From assembly GCF_000812465.1 (NCBI RefSeq), contig NZ_JWMA01000165.1, positions 85,403 through 149,402 on the forward strand: a stretch of DNA of 64,000 nucleotides. Reading direction: 5' to 3'. Source of the stretch: Cupriavidus sp. IDO. GTDB lineage: Bacteria; Pseudomonadota; Gammaproteobacteria; Burkholderiales; Burkholderiaceae. Both the position numbers and the translations under genes were made by a program. A model generated the notes under the pieces. That model ran no database searches. It was not told where the DNA came from and saw nothing but the letters and a program-made list of their open reading frames with translations. Shown in pieces: positions 1-8,463 of the stretch; position 1 is the first letter of the stretch, and every line of letters begins with the position of its first letter.

Positions 1-313
1 CGATGGCGGCGTTGCCGACATCGACGCGGACCTTGTCACGGTCCAGCAGGCGCGCCGCATGGCGCGCATAATCCTGCGCCCAGGCGGTATCGTTGGTGAA
101 GCGCGCCTCACCCGAGAACTTGGCCACGTTCAGGATCTTGTCGATCACCAGCACCTTGCCCACCGGGCTCGATGCCTGGCAATCCAGCTCGTTGTACTCA
201 TGATCGAACCAGCGCCACGCGGCATCTTCGCCGATTGCCGCCAGTTCTGACTGGCTGATCGTGAATTCGAACTCCTTGCCGCTGCCGAACATCACCGTCA
301 GGGTACGCGCCAT
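1..313 (-). CDS. Conserved hypothetical protein, 3' end outside window
   Basis: The reading frame begins with ATG at 313 on the minus strand and stays open for 104 codons to the window edge, so the C-terminus is missing. A good ribosome binding site (AAGGAG, about 8 nt upstream) supports the start. The visible part is a small soluble protein rich in charged and aromatic residues (it begins MARTLTVMFGSGKEFEF), with no signal peptide, membrane segment or motif that I recognise. I do not assign a function. The downstream end is needed to judge its real length. Confidence 0.6.
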   Translation of the reverse strand, partial: MARTLTVMFGSGKEFEFTISQSELAAIGEDAAWRWFDHEYNELDCQASSPVGKVLVIDKILNVAKFSGEARFTNDTAWAQDYARHAARLLDRDKVRVDVGNAAI

Positions 314-425
314 CGCAGCTTCTCCTTGGTCGCAATGAGGCTTCCATTGTAAGGACACGGCGACCCGGCAGGGCGGCCAATTGCAGTGCTGCCTGATCCC
401 GGACAAGCCGGCATTTGTGTCACTT

Positions 426-1247
426 CTATCGCACCTCGCACGACGGCGCCAGCACCGCCTGGGCGACTTCGCCGCCGGGGGCCTGCGCAAATGCCACCCA
501 GGCCAGCTTGCGCGGCTGGCTTCCCGCCGGCAGCGGCACCCGCCCCGACCACGCCAGCCCTTGCGCAGGCACCGGGAACGGGCCCAGCCAGAGCCGCACC
601 ACGCGGTCGTGGTGCAGGGTTGCACCCTGGTTCTCCCCCGCCGCCACTGCCGACTCCAGGCCGTCTTCCACCAGCGCGGCATAGACTTGCAGCGGCCCCG
701 TGCCCTGTGCGGGCTCCGCGCGCAGCGCCAGCTGCATCGCCTGTGCGCCCTCGAACTGCCATCCGGCCGACAGCGCCGCGCCGGCTGGCCGGGCATTGAT
801 GGCGGCAATACGGTCGCCGATGGCTGCCGAATCCGGCCAGCGGCGCTCCTCCCTCGCCCCGACAAAGACTTCCGGCGTGTAGACGGTCCGGCTGCCAACC
901 GCTTCGGCCAGCATGCGCTGGCGGGCGGTGAACACCGGGCTGCCGAAGCGGTCGCGCCAGGCCAGGCTGTCCCAGTAGTCCACATGCAATGCCATGGCAA
1001 TGGCCTGCGTCGGCGGCAGCCGGGATGCACTGCGGCTGAGCCAGCGGTCGGCCGGCGGGCAGCTGTTGCAGCCCTCGGATGTGTAGAGTTCGACCAGCGC
1101 CACCCGGTGCGGCGGGCTGGCGTGCATGCAGCTGGCCGGGACTTTGCCGTCCACTGCGGCGGCACCGGGCCCGGACAGCACATACAGACAGGACGCCAGC
1201 ACGGCGGGGGCCAGATTCCGATGGTGGAGGTTCGACAGGCATGACAT
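426..1247 (-). CDS. DUF1223 family secreted thioredoxin-fold protein
   Basis: A 273-residue protein with a hydrophobic N-terminal stretch (about residues 12-32) consistent with a signal peptide. It is followed by VELYTSEGCNSCPPAD around residues 52-67, the hallmark of DUF1223; C60 and C63 form a CxxC pair as in thioredoxin-like folds. The length fits the family. The start at 1247 has a strong AGGAG ribosome binding site. The family is probably exported and redox-related, but no reaction is established. It lies in the same direction as the hypothetical gene downstream, about 110 bp away, and is divergent from the ChaC-like gene. Confidence 0.88.
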   Translation of the reverse strand: MSCLSNLHHRNLAPAVLASCLYVLSGPGAAAVDGKVPASCMHASPPHRVALVELYTSEGCNSCPPADRWLSRSASRLPPTQAIAMALHVDYWDSLAWRDRFGSPVFTARQRMLAEAVGSRTVYTPEVFVGAREERRWPDSAAIGDRIAAINARPAGAALSAGWQFEGAQAMQLALRAEPAQGTGPLQVYAALVEDGLESAVAAGENQGATLHHDRVVRLWLGPFPVPAQGLAWSGRVPLPAGSQPRKLAWVAFAQAPGGEVAQAVLAPSCEVR

Positions 1248-1380
1248 GGCTGACTCCTGCGGGGTAACCGTTGTCAGTCGTCCACACCCGCGCCGGCCTT
1301 ACAGGAAATATGGGCGGAAACTGACACTTATGGCATTTTCACCCTCTGCCTGCGATGCCGCTTTGAATTATGCTTGCACC

Positions 1381-2151
1381 ATGGCCATCACAAGACAGGA
1401 TCTCGAATCGGATCGGCTGCGCGCCTCGCTGTGCAGCACGCCGCTCGCGTCCTCGCTGCTGCCTGAAGACGTTTTCGAGCGTTCCCTGCTTGACGCCCTC
1501 GCCTGCCGGCCCGACGCCGGTCCGCTCAACGGCGACGTCTGGGTGTTCGGCTACGGCTCCCTGATCTGGAATCCGATGGTGGTGCACACCGAGCGCCAGC
1601 GCGCCACCGTGCACGGCTACCATCGCGGCTTCTATCTGTACTCCCGCATCAACCGCGGCACCTGGGACAACCCCGGCCTGGTGCTGGGCCTGGACCGCGG
1701 CGGCTGCTGCCATGGCATGGTGTTCCGCATCCCCAGCCACATGATCGAGCAGGAGTTCCGCCTGCTCTGGCGCCGCGAGATGCTGACCGGCGCCTACCAC
1801 CCGCGCTGGCTGCGCATCCGCATGGGCGGCCCGGACGCGCCCGAGCAACGCGCGCTGGCCTTCGTCATGAACCGCGAGCACGAAGGCTATGCGGGTCGCC
1901 TGCCCGATAGCCGCGTAGTGGAGCGCCTGCGCCACGCGACCGGCCTGTACGGGCCGGCACGCGAATACCTGCAGCAAACCCTGCTCGGCCTGGCCACCAA
2001 CGGCGTCGACGATCCCTACCTCGGCCGGCTGTGGCGCCAGCTTCAGGAGGACGATGCAGCCGACGCCGCCAGGGCTTCGGCCGCCGCCCATTCCACCGAG
2101 GCCAACGGCAAGGAAGTACCATTGCCGGCGCGCCCGCACGAAACCGTCTGA
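1381..2151 (+). CDS. ChaC-like gamma-glutamylcyclotransferase
   Basis: A 256-residue protein of the ChaC/GCG family, which cleaves glutathione to 5-oxoproline and Cys-Gly in the cytosol. The nucleotide-fold signature VFGYGSLIWNP is at residues 55-65. HGYHRGFYLYSRINRGTWDNPGLVLGLDRGG-type sequence follows (only partly quoted here as HGYHRGFYLYS), together with the RREMLTGAYHPRW segment that carries the conserved catalytic-region glutamate. The chosen ATG at 1381 lacks an obvious ribosome binding site; an in-frame ATG at 1330 would add 17 residues. The upstream extension to 1126 is antisense to the DUF1223 gene and unlikely. The ankyrin gene follows 13 bp downstream and may be co-transcribed. 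Confidence 0.88.
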   Translation: MAITRQDLESDRLRASLCSTPLASSLLPEDVFERSLLDALACRPDAGPLNGDVWVFGYGSLIWNPMVVHTERQRATVHGYHRGFYLYSRINRGTWDNPGLVLGLDRGGCCHGMVFRIPSHMIEQEFRLLWRREMLTGAYHPRWLRIRMGGPDAPEQRALAFVMNREHEGYAGRLPDSRVVERLRHATGLYGPAREYLQQTLLGLATNGVDDPYLGRLWRQLQEDDAADAARASAAAHSTEANGKEVPLPARPHETV

Positions 2152-2164
2152 GTCAGGAACCGCC

Positions 2165-2965
2165 ATGACGCGCCCCGCCGCCCGCACCCGCAGACAGACG
2201 CTTGGCGAGATGCTCGGGTTGATGGGCCTGCTGATGGGCGGCGCACTGCTGGCCGGACAAGGCGGCCAGACTCTCGCGGCACGGCCTTCATCGGCAGGCA
2301 GTGCGCCCTACCCGCCCCGCGGCCAGCGCGGCGACTCCAACCATGCCGCGGCACGGAACGACAGCATCAGCGCCCTGGATCGGAACCTGATTACCGCTGC
2401 ATCCGGCGGCGATCTGGAACTGGTCAATCGCCTGATCGCCGCAGGCGCCTCACCGCAGGCCGTGGACGAACGCGGACGCAGTGCCCTGCTGGCGGCGGTC
2501 TACAACCGGCATGGCGACGTGGCCCGGAGCCTTGTGCTGGCCGGCGCGGACGTGAACCGCAAGGACACCGAATCGAACAGCCCCTTCCTGCTGGCCGCCT
2601 CGACCGGCCAGGCCGACGTGGTGCGGCTGGCCATGGCGCACGGCGCCGACCTGGCCAGCACCGACCGCTATGACGGGACGGCACTGATCGCCGCCAGCCA
2701 GCACGGCAATACCGAAGTGGTGAAGCTGCTGCTCAAGGGCGGAATCGCGGTCGACCACGTCAACCAGCTCGGCTGGACCGCGCTGCTTGAAGCCGTGATC
2801 CTGGGAGACGGCAGCGCGCCCTACGAGGAAATCGTGCAGTTGCTGCTGGATGCCGGCGCGGACGCCAACCTGGCCGACCGCGAAGGCGTGACCCCGACGC
2901 GGCATGCACGTGAGCGGGGCTACAAGACGATGGTGAAGATGTTGATGCGCGCGCGCGGGCACTGA
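2165..2965 (+). CDS. Exported ankyrin-repeat protein
   Basis: A 266-residue protein. The N-terminus carries twin arginines (TRRQTLG, residues 8-14) followed by a hydrophobic stretch to about residue 30, so a Tat or Sec signal is possible. From about residue 75 there are around five ankyrin repeats, seen as recurring helices with consensus pieces such as GDLELVNRLIAAGASP, GNTEVVKLLLKGG and EIVQLLLDAGADANLAD. Ankyrin repeats mediate protein-protein contacts; the partner is unknown. The start was chosen at 2165, 13 bp after the ChaC-like gene. It converges with the acyl-CoA synthetase gene with only about 20 bp between stops. Confidence 0.88.
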   Translation: MTRPAARTRRQTLGEMLGLMGLLMGGALLAGQGGQTLAARPSSAGSAPYPPRGQRGDSNHAAARNDSISALDRNLITAASGGDLELVNRLIAAGASPQAVDERGRSALLAAVYNRHGDVARSLVLAGADVNRKDTESNSPFLLAASTGQADVVRLAMAHGADLASTDRYDGTALIAASQHGNTEVVKLLLKGGIAVDHVNQLGWTALLEAVILGDGSAPYEEIVQLLLDAGADANLADREGVTPTRHARERGYKTMVKMLMRARGH

Positions 2966-2986
2966 GCCCGCGCACGGGGAACTGCG

Positions 2987-4702
2987 TCAGGCCGCAGCTG
3001 GCTTGGCAGAGCCTTCACTGCGCGCGTTCTCGCTTTCCTGCAGCTGACGCCACATCACCTTGCCCGTGCCCGACTTGGGCAGCGCATCGACAAACTCCAC
3101 CACGCGCGGGTACTTGTAGGCGGCCATGTTTTCCTTGGCCCATTCGATGATCTGCTCGGGCGTGGTCTTGCCTTTGGCGTGGGCGCGCAGCACCACCACG
3201 GCCTTGACCGTCTCGCCGCGATACGCGTCGCGCGTGCCGATGATGCAGGCTTCCTGCACGTCGGGATGCTTGTACAGCAGGTTCTCCACCTCGGCCGGCC
3301 AGACCTTGAAGCCCGACGCGTTGATCATGCGCTTGAGGCGGTCGGTGATGAAGTAGTAGCCCTCTTCGTCCATGCGCCCCAGGTCGCCGGTGCGGAAGAA
3401 GGTCTTGCCTTCGAATTCGATGAAGGCATCGCGCGTCGCGTCTTCCTTGCCCCAGTAGCCCTTGAACACCTGCGGTCCACTCACGATGATCTCGCCGACT
3501 TCATTGGGCGGCAGCTCCTTGAGCGTAACGGGATCGATCACGCGCGCGTCGGTGTTGAAAGTCGGCACGCCCAGGCACTGCAGCTTGGGGCGGTCGGACG
3601 GATTGCTGTGGGTTGGCGCCATGGTCTCGGACAGCCCGTAGCCTTCCAGGTAGCTCAGTCCGAACTGTTCACGCAGGCGCTCGGCCACCGCCTGCGGCAT
3701 GGCCGCGCCGCCACCGCCGATATAGCGCAGGCTCGACAGGTTGAACTCGGCCAGGTTCGGGCTGGCGAGGAAGTCGATCACCATAGTCGGGATGTTGGTC
3801 CAGTGCGTGACCTGGTAGCGCGAGATCAGGCGGCCCGCCACTTCGCGGTCCCAGCGCGGCAGCATCACCACCGTGGCGCCGCTGTAGATCGGGCCGTTCA
3901 TGCCGTACTGCATGCCGGTGACGTGGAACAGCGGCAGCACCGACAGGATCACGGATTCTGCGCCGGCGCCTGACCAGGTGGCGCCGCCAACGATGTTGTG
4001 CATGACCGAGCGATGCGTATGGATGCAGCCCTTCGGGAAGCCGGTGGTGCCCGAGGTGTAGGGCATCACGGCCAGGTCATCGGGGCCCGCGGTATGCGGC
4101 CCCGGCTGCAGGCCGGCGCCGAGCGCCTCGGCCCAGGCGGTAGCCCCGGCGGGCAGCGGATGCTGCGTGGTCAGCCAGGCAGCCGGCGCGTCTTCCGGAT
4201 GCTCGTGGCGCGGCGGCAGTGCGTCCGAATACTGGGTCACGAGCAGATGCTGCAGGCGCTGCGCCGGTTCCAGTTCGGCAACGGCCTGTTCGACACCGGC
4301 CGCCAGGTCCGCCGTGCAGATCGCCACGCGCGCCTGCGCGTCGGTCACGTAGTGCTTGAATTCCTCGGCGCGGTTCATCGGGTTGACCGGCACCACCACG
4401 GCGTCGGCACGCAGGATCGCGTAGTAGCTGACGATGAACTGCGGGCAGTTCTGCATGTACAGCAGCACCCGGTCGCCCTTCTTCACGCCCGCCTTCTGCT
4501 GCAGCCAGCCGGCCAGCGCGGTGGCCTGCTCCTCCAGTTCGCGGAAAGTGACGGTATTGCCGAAATAGCGGATTGCCGCCTTGTCGGCGTAGCGCAGCGC
4601 GGAGACCTCCAGGTTGTACCAGAGCGAAGTCTCCGGCAGCACGATCGCGGTCGGCAGGCGCTTGGGCCAGAACTGGAAATGCGGGCGGGCGGGGGTCTGC
4701 AT
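2987..4702 (-). CDS. AMP-dependent fatty acyl-CoA synthetase
   Basis: A 571-residue adenylate-forming enzyme. The ATP-binding motif is YTSGTTGFPKG (residues 215-225), with GYGLSETM and the hinge/FACS region DRLKRMINASGFKVWPAEVE further on, and the C-terminal catalytic lysine region PKSGTGKVMWRQL. Such enzymes activate a medium- or long-chain fatty acid to its CoA ester at the cytoplasmic membrane; the exact chain length cannot be read. The start at 4702 was preferred over a longer open frame because AGGAG sits 8 nt upstream and the N-terminus then matches normal family length. The gene is divergent from cnoX across a region with a TetR-type palindrome (4762-4773). Confidence 0.9.
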   Translation of the reverse strand: MQTPARPHFQFWPKRLPTAIVLPETSLWYNLEVSALRYADKAAIRYFGNTVTFRELEEQATALAGWLQQKAGVKKGDRVLLYMQNCPQFIVSYYAILRADAVVVPVNPMNRAEEFKHYVTDAQARVAICTADLAAGVEQAVAELEPAQRLQHLLVTQYSDALPPRHEHPEDAPAAWLTTQHPLPAGATAWAEALGAGLQPGPHTAGPDDLAVMPYTSGTTGFPKGCIHTHRSVMHNIVGGATWSGAGAESVILSVLPLFHVTGMQYGMNGPIYSGATVVMLPRWDREVAGRLISRYQVTHWTNIPTMVIDFLASPNLAEFNLSSLRYIGGGGAAMPQAVAERLREQFGLSYLEGYGLSETMAPTHSNPSDRPKLQCLGVPTFNTDARVIDPVTLKELPPNEVGEIIVSGPQVFKGYWGKEDATRDAFIEFEGKTFFRTGDLGRMDEEGYYFITDRLKRMINASGFKVWPAEVENLLYKHPDVQEACIIGTRDAYRGETVKAVVVLRAHAKGKTTPEQIIEWAKENMAAYKYPRVVEFVDALPKSGTGKVMWRQLQESENARSEGSAKPAAA

Positions 4703-4761
4703 GAGGGAGTCTCCTGTTTGGCCTGTGCGACCTGATATTGAAATCGTCAAAGAATATAACC

Positions 4762-4773
4762 GAACGATCGTTC
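4762..4773. promoter_or_regulatory. Perfect 12-bp palindrome, likely TetR-type operator
   Basis: GAACGATCGTTC is its own reverse complement and lies between the divergent acyl-CoA synthetase and cnoX genes, 60 bp upstream of the synthetase start and next to an AT-rich stretch that could be its promoter. Its form and position resemble TetR-family operators that control fatty acid catabolic genes in proteobacteria. The regulator is not in the window, so the assignment is inferred. Confidence 0.5.
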
Positions 4774-4909
4774 TATTTTCAACCGGTGTCTTCCCGGAGA
4801 GGATCGCAATGATGTAAGCGCAGCGGCGGCTTGCCGTTGCATTTGGCGGCTTCGCCCTCACAATAGGACTATCCATGGCCGCTTTGCGCCCAATCCCCAA
4901 GGCACTCTC

Positions 4910-5755
4910 ATGAGCGATGTAACCCTGCAGAATTTTGAAGCCGACGTCATCGAGGCATCCCGCCAGGCCCCGGTCCTTGTGGATTTCTGGGCACCCTGGT
5001 GCGGCCCGTGCCGCACGCTTGGCCCGATGCTGGAAAAGCTGGAAGCCGAAGCCGGGGGCAAGTGGACGCTGACCAAGGTCAATGTCGATGAGAACCAGGA
5101 GCTGGCCGCGCACTTCGGAGTGCGCAGCATTCCACACGTGGTGGCGATTGCCGATGGCCAGGCGGTCGATCAGTTCGTCGGCGTGCTGCCCGAATCGGGA
5201 TTGCGGGAATTCATCGGGCGCCTGATGCCCAACCCCGCCCAGGTCGCGCTGCATGAAGCGCTGGCACTTGCCGCGGACGGCGACCGCCCTGCGGCAAAGG
5301 CTGCATTCCAGTCAGTGCTGGCGCTCGACCCGGGCTTCGACGCCGCCCGCTTTGCCTATATCGGCTTCCTGCTCGACGACAATGCGCTGACCGAGGCCCA
5401 GGCCGAGTTCGACAAGCTCACGCCTGCTGCCGCACAGGAAGATACCTATGCGGCGCTGCGCACGCGCATGGATGCCATGCAGGGGGTTGCCGCCCTGCCG
5501 GACGAAGGCACGCTGACCGGCCGCATTGCCGCCAATCCCGCCGACCTGCCTGCCCGTCTCGACCTGGCGCGGCTGCTGATCGCGCGCCAGCACTACGAGC
5601 CGGCGCTGGAGCAGTTGCTGGCGATCGTGCGCACCGACCGGGAATTCGAGGAAGACATCGGCCGCAAGACCATGCTGTCGGTCTTTGACCTGCTGGCGGA
5701 CCAGCCCGAGGTGGTATCGCGCTGGCGCCGGCAGTTGAGCACATCGCTCAACTGA
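4910..5755 (+). CDS. cnoX: CnoX/YbbN thioredoxin-TPR chaperedoxin
   Basis: A 281-residue cytosolic protein. An N-terminal thioredoxin domain (about 1-110) has a complete WCGPC active site (C31, C34), followed by a TPR-like helical C-terminal half. This architecture is that of YbbN/CnoX, which holds substrates under oxidative stress and passes them to GroEL or DnaK. E. coli CnoX has lost the first active-site cysteine, whereas this one keeps both, so it probably also reduces disulfides. The ATG at 4910 directly follows a spacer with weak ribosome-binding sequence. It is divergent from the acyl-CoA synthetase, with the cupin gene 76 bp downstream. Confidence 0.92.
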   Translation: MSDVTLQNFEADVIEASRQAPVLVDFWAPWCGPCRTLGPMLEKLEAEAGGKWTLTKVNVDENQELAAHFGVRSIPHVVAIADGQAVDQFVGVLPESGLREFIGRLMPNPAQVALHEALALAADGDRPAAKAAFQSVLALDPGFDAARFAYIGFLLDDNALTEAQAEFDKLTPAAAQEDTYAALRTRMDAMQGVAALPDEGTLTGRIAANPADLPARLDLARLLIARQHYEPALEQLLAIVRTDREFEEDIGRKTMLSVFDLLADQPEVVSRWRRQLSTSLN

Positions 5756-5831
5756 GCCCGAACAGCGGCTTCGGGAACGGTAAACTGGCGGGCCTGTCCC
5801 GCCTTTTCTTTTCCGGTCCGAGCTGTCCGCC

Positions 5832-6218
5832 ATGAACATCCCCGCCCCTCGCCTCATCGATTTCAACGCCATCACCCCGGCGCCGACGCACGACCGCCCA
5901 CGCCCGGACCGGCTGGTTGCCGGCAATCCGGACCGCACCACCTGGACGCATTACAGCGCACAGCACGGGGATTTCGACTGCGGGATCTGGGCATGCGAGC
6001 CGGGCGCGTGGCGGATCGCCTTTCCGGCCGGCAAGGAGGAGTTCTTCCACGTCATCAGCGGGCGCATCCGCATCAGCGACGATGCCGGCCAGGCCAGCGA
6101 GTTCGGCCCGGGCAACGCGTGCGTCATTCCGGCCGGCTTTACCGGCCTGTTCGAAGTGCTGGAGCCGGTGCGGAAGTATTTCGTGGTGATCGACCGCGAG
6201 GCCGCGCGGCCGGACTGA
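5832..6218 (+). CDS. Small cupin-domain protein (EutQ/DUF861-like)
   Basis: A 128-residue single-domain cupin with the beta-barrel pattern FPAGKEEFFHVISGRIRIS, then GPGNACVIPAGFTGLFEVLEP. One metal-type histidine is visible in the first cupin motif. The family includes ureidoglycine-type and ethanolamine accessory cupins, but many members have no known activity. The start at 5832 gives the usual length. It converges with the hemerythrin gene 8 bp away. Confidence 0.8.
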   Translation: MNIPAPRLIDFNAITPAPTHDRPRPDRLVAGNPDRTTWTHYSAQHGDFDCGIWACEPGAWRIAFPAGKEEFFHVISGRIRISDDAGQASEFGPGNACVIPAGFTGLFEVLEPVRKYFVVIDREAARPD

Positions 6219-6226
6219 GGCCAGGG

Positions 6227-6658
6227 TCAGGCCGGCGCTTCGATCAGGGAGAAGCCGTTCTCGCGCATGTGCCCGACCATCATCGCGTCCATCGACCTGA
6301 CATGGTGATCGAACCAGCCCGAGAGTTCAGCCACCAGCCGGCGGCCCAGTTCCAGCGCATTATCCTGCGCGACCTTGTCCCGCACCGCGGCCGCTACCGC
6401 GAGCACCTGCTGGTGCTCGCCGGCATGGCAGTGGCGCGGGCCGAAGCCCATTGCCTCCATCCAGGCCTCTTCCTGCGCGAAGTGGTGGCGCGTGTGGTCG
6501 ATCCACTCGTCCATTGCGGCCAGGAATCCGGCGTCGTCGGCGCGGGCTGCGGCATCGAGCAGCTGCACGAATTCGGCATGGGTGGCATCGGTCACCGGCT
6601 CGCCGAGGTGAAGGTCTTCGGGCAGGCCGGCGGAGGAGAGCTGGGCTTGAGCGGTCAT
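6227..6658 (-). CDS. Bacteriohemerythrin-type O2/iron-binding protein
   Basis: A 143-residue single-domain hemerythrin. The di-iron ligand pattern is recognisable: HAEF near residue 29, HTRHHFAQEE around 50-60, CHAGEHQQ around 78-85 and DHHVRSMDAMM near 118-128. Such proteins bind oxygen or sense or scavenge it in the cytosol. An upstream in-frame ATG at 6703 would add 15 residues and has a weak AGGT; neither start has a strong ribosome binding site, so the start is uncertain. It is divergent from the P-loop kinase gene. Confidence 0.85.
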   Translation of the reverse strand: MTAQAQLSSAGLPEDLHLGEPVTDATHAEFVQLLDAAARADDAGFLAAMDEWIDHTRHHFAQEEAWMEAMGFGPRHCHAGEHQQVLAVAAAVRDKVAQDNALELGRRLVAELSGWFDHHVRSMDAMMVGHMRENGFSLIEAPA

Positions 6659-6817
6659 GGCGCGGACGGCGGGGGAAAAGCGAAAGGATACCGAATCCGG
6701 CATCACCGGACCTGATCTGGCGCAAATCACGGCGGCCGCTCGATCTGGCCAGCGCGGGGTATGCTTGCGGCTATCCGGCCGGATCCGGCACCTCTTCGAT
6801 TCCCCTGCAGCCCACCG

Positions 6818-7396
6818 ATGCCCCGACTCCTCTTCTTCTGCGGCCATGCCGGCACCGGCAAGTCGACCCTGGCCCATCGCCTGATCAGCCCGCTGATGCA
6901 GCGCACCGGCGAACCATTCTGCCTGCTGGACAAGGACACGCTGTACGGCCGCTATAGCGCCGCCGCGATGGCCGCCATCACCGGCGACCCCAATGATCGC
7001 GACAGCCCTGCCTACCTGGAAAACCTGCGCGATCCGGAGTACCACGGCCTGCTCGATACGGCGCGCGAGAACCTGGTGCTCGGCATTAGCGTGCTCGTGG
7101 TCGGCCCCTTGTCGCGCGAGGTGCGTGGCCACCTGCTGAACGACCCGGCCTGGCTGCATCTGCCGCCGGGCACCACCACGCAAACGGTCTGGGTGCACCT
7201 GCCGGAAGACGAGGCCCACGCGCGCATCATCCGGCGCGGCAACCCCAATGACGCCTACAAGCTTGCCCACTGGGACGCCTACCGCACGCGCCGCTTCATG
7301 CCGGCGCCAGCGGATTACCCCGAATTGATCTTTTTCGACAACCTGGCGCCGGGCGAGGCCGAGCTGGAGGCGCTGCTGGCCGCGCTGAGCGCCTGA
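6818..7396 (+). CDS. P-loop ATPase / zeta-toxin-like small-molecule kinase
   Basis: A 192-residue protein starting MPRLLFFCGHAGTGKSTLAHR, with the Walker A motif GHAGTGKST at residues 9-17. It is an AAA_33-type kinase fold, with no membrane segment. The family includes gluconate-, chloramphenicol- and zeta-type phosphotransferases; the substrate cannot be read here. I chose the ATG at 6818 because Walker A is then close to the N-terminus as usual; an ATG at 6761 would add 19 proline-rich residues. It converges with tcdA, almost touching it. Confidence 0.78.
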   Translation: MPRLLFFCGHAGTGKSTLAHRLISPLMQRTGEPFCLLDKDTLYGRYSAAAMAAITGDPNDRDSPAYLENLRDPEYHGLLDTARENLVLGISVLVVGPLSREVRGHLLNDPAWLHLPPGTTTQTVWVHLPEDEAHARIIRRGNPNDAYKLAHWDAYRTRRFMPAPADYPELIFFDNLAPGEAELEALLAALSA

Positions 7397-7399
7397 TTT

Positions 7400-8269
7400 C
7401 TAACGTATTGCAATCGCGCTGATGACGGCCGATGCGGCGACGAAGCCGAATACCGCCGTCACCGCCACCGACGAGCCAAACCCGGCGCAGGCCAGTCCCT
7501 GCGGCCCGTGCTGCGGCGCCGGGGCTTCAGCGGGCGGGGCTTCGTCGATCTCGCAGGCCTGCTGTTCCGGCTCCGGGTACTGCAGCGGCTCGTCGGAATA
7601 GACCGCGGCGATGCCGAACTTCTTCTTCGGATCGCGCGTAAAGCCCCACTCCTTGCGCAGGCCGGCGCGCACCTTGGAAAGCAGCGGATCCTGGATGGTG
7701 CGGGCGAGGTCGTCGATGCGCACGCGGGTCGGGTCGAGCTGGCCGCCGGCGCCGCCGCAGGTGATCACGGGCACGCCCTGGCGCCTTGCCCAGCCAAGCA
7801 TGGCGGTCTTGACGCGAACCGAGTCGATGGCGTCGATGACGTAGTCGTAGCCGGCGCCGAGCAGGTCGGCGAAGTTCTCGGTCGTCACGAAATCGTCGAT
7901 CTGGCGGACCCGGCAGCGCGGGTTGATCGCCACCATGCGCTCGGCCATCGCTTCCACCTTGGCGCGCCCGTAGGCGTCGCCCAGCGCGTGGATCTGCCGG
8001 TTGGTGTTGGACAGTGCGATATGGTCCAGGTCGATCAGCGTGACGCGGCCTACCGCGTTGCGGGCCAGGGCCTCGGCGGCCCAGCTGCCCACGCCGCCGA
8101 TGCCAACCACGCAGACGTGGGCGGCTTCCAGCCGCGCCAGGCCGGCGGCGCCATAGAGCCGGGCCACGCCGCCGAAGCGCCGGTGGTAATCGTCATCGGC
8201 CGGCGTTTCGTGCGTCAGCGGCTCGGGCAACCCGGGCAGGTGCGTCTGGTCAGGAACGGCGTGGTTCAT
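7400..8269 (-). CDS. tcdA: tRNA threonylcarbamoyladenosine dehydratase TcdA
   Basis: A 289-residue E1-like (ThiF/MoeB superfamily) enzyme. The Rossmann nucleotide motif GIGGVGSWAAEALAR is at about 56-70, LIDLDHIALSNTNRQ follows, and then YDYVIDAIDSVRVK. TcdA closes t6A to the cyclic hydantoin form ct6A at tRNA position 37 using ATP. The C-terminus ends in a hydrophobic segment (FVAASAVISAIAI), typical of TcdA/YgdL. The start MNHAVPDQ at 8269 was chosen over an extended frame to 8311 because it fits family length. Confidence 0.9.
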   Translation of the reverse strand: MNHAVPDQTHLPGLPEPLTHETPADDDYHRRFGGVARLYGAAGLARLEAAHVCVVGIGGVGSWAAEALARNAVGRVTLIDLDHIALSNTNRQIHALGDAYGRAKVEAMAERMVAINPRCRVRQIDDFVTTENFADLLGAGYDYVIDAIDSVRVKTAMLGWARRQGVPVITCGGAGGQLDPTRVRIDDLARTIQDPLLSKVRAGLRKEWGFTRDPKKKFGIAAVYSDEPLQYPEPEQQACEIDEAPPAEAPAPQHGPQGLACAGFGSSVAVTAVFGFVAASAVISAIAIR

Positions 8270-8463
8270 GCTGGCAGGTCGGATCGGGCACAGATCACGG
8301 CAGATCTGCACACAAAAGTAGCGAAAACAGGTGTTTGTCGCACTACCATGTCAGCCATCACCCGACAGGTAAGCGAAGCGCGCAACTATACAATAGTCAT
8401 GCAGTGGTTCGTCCGCCGCACAAAGTCGTGGGGACGTGCCGGTCTGAACAGGAGCCCGACCTC

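Noticed and set aside
3179..4735. Long plus-strand frames opposite the acyl-CoA synthetase
   Set aside because: They are shadows of a clear ANL enzyme on the other strand, with His/Arg/Gly-rich composition and no motifs.
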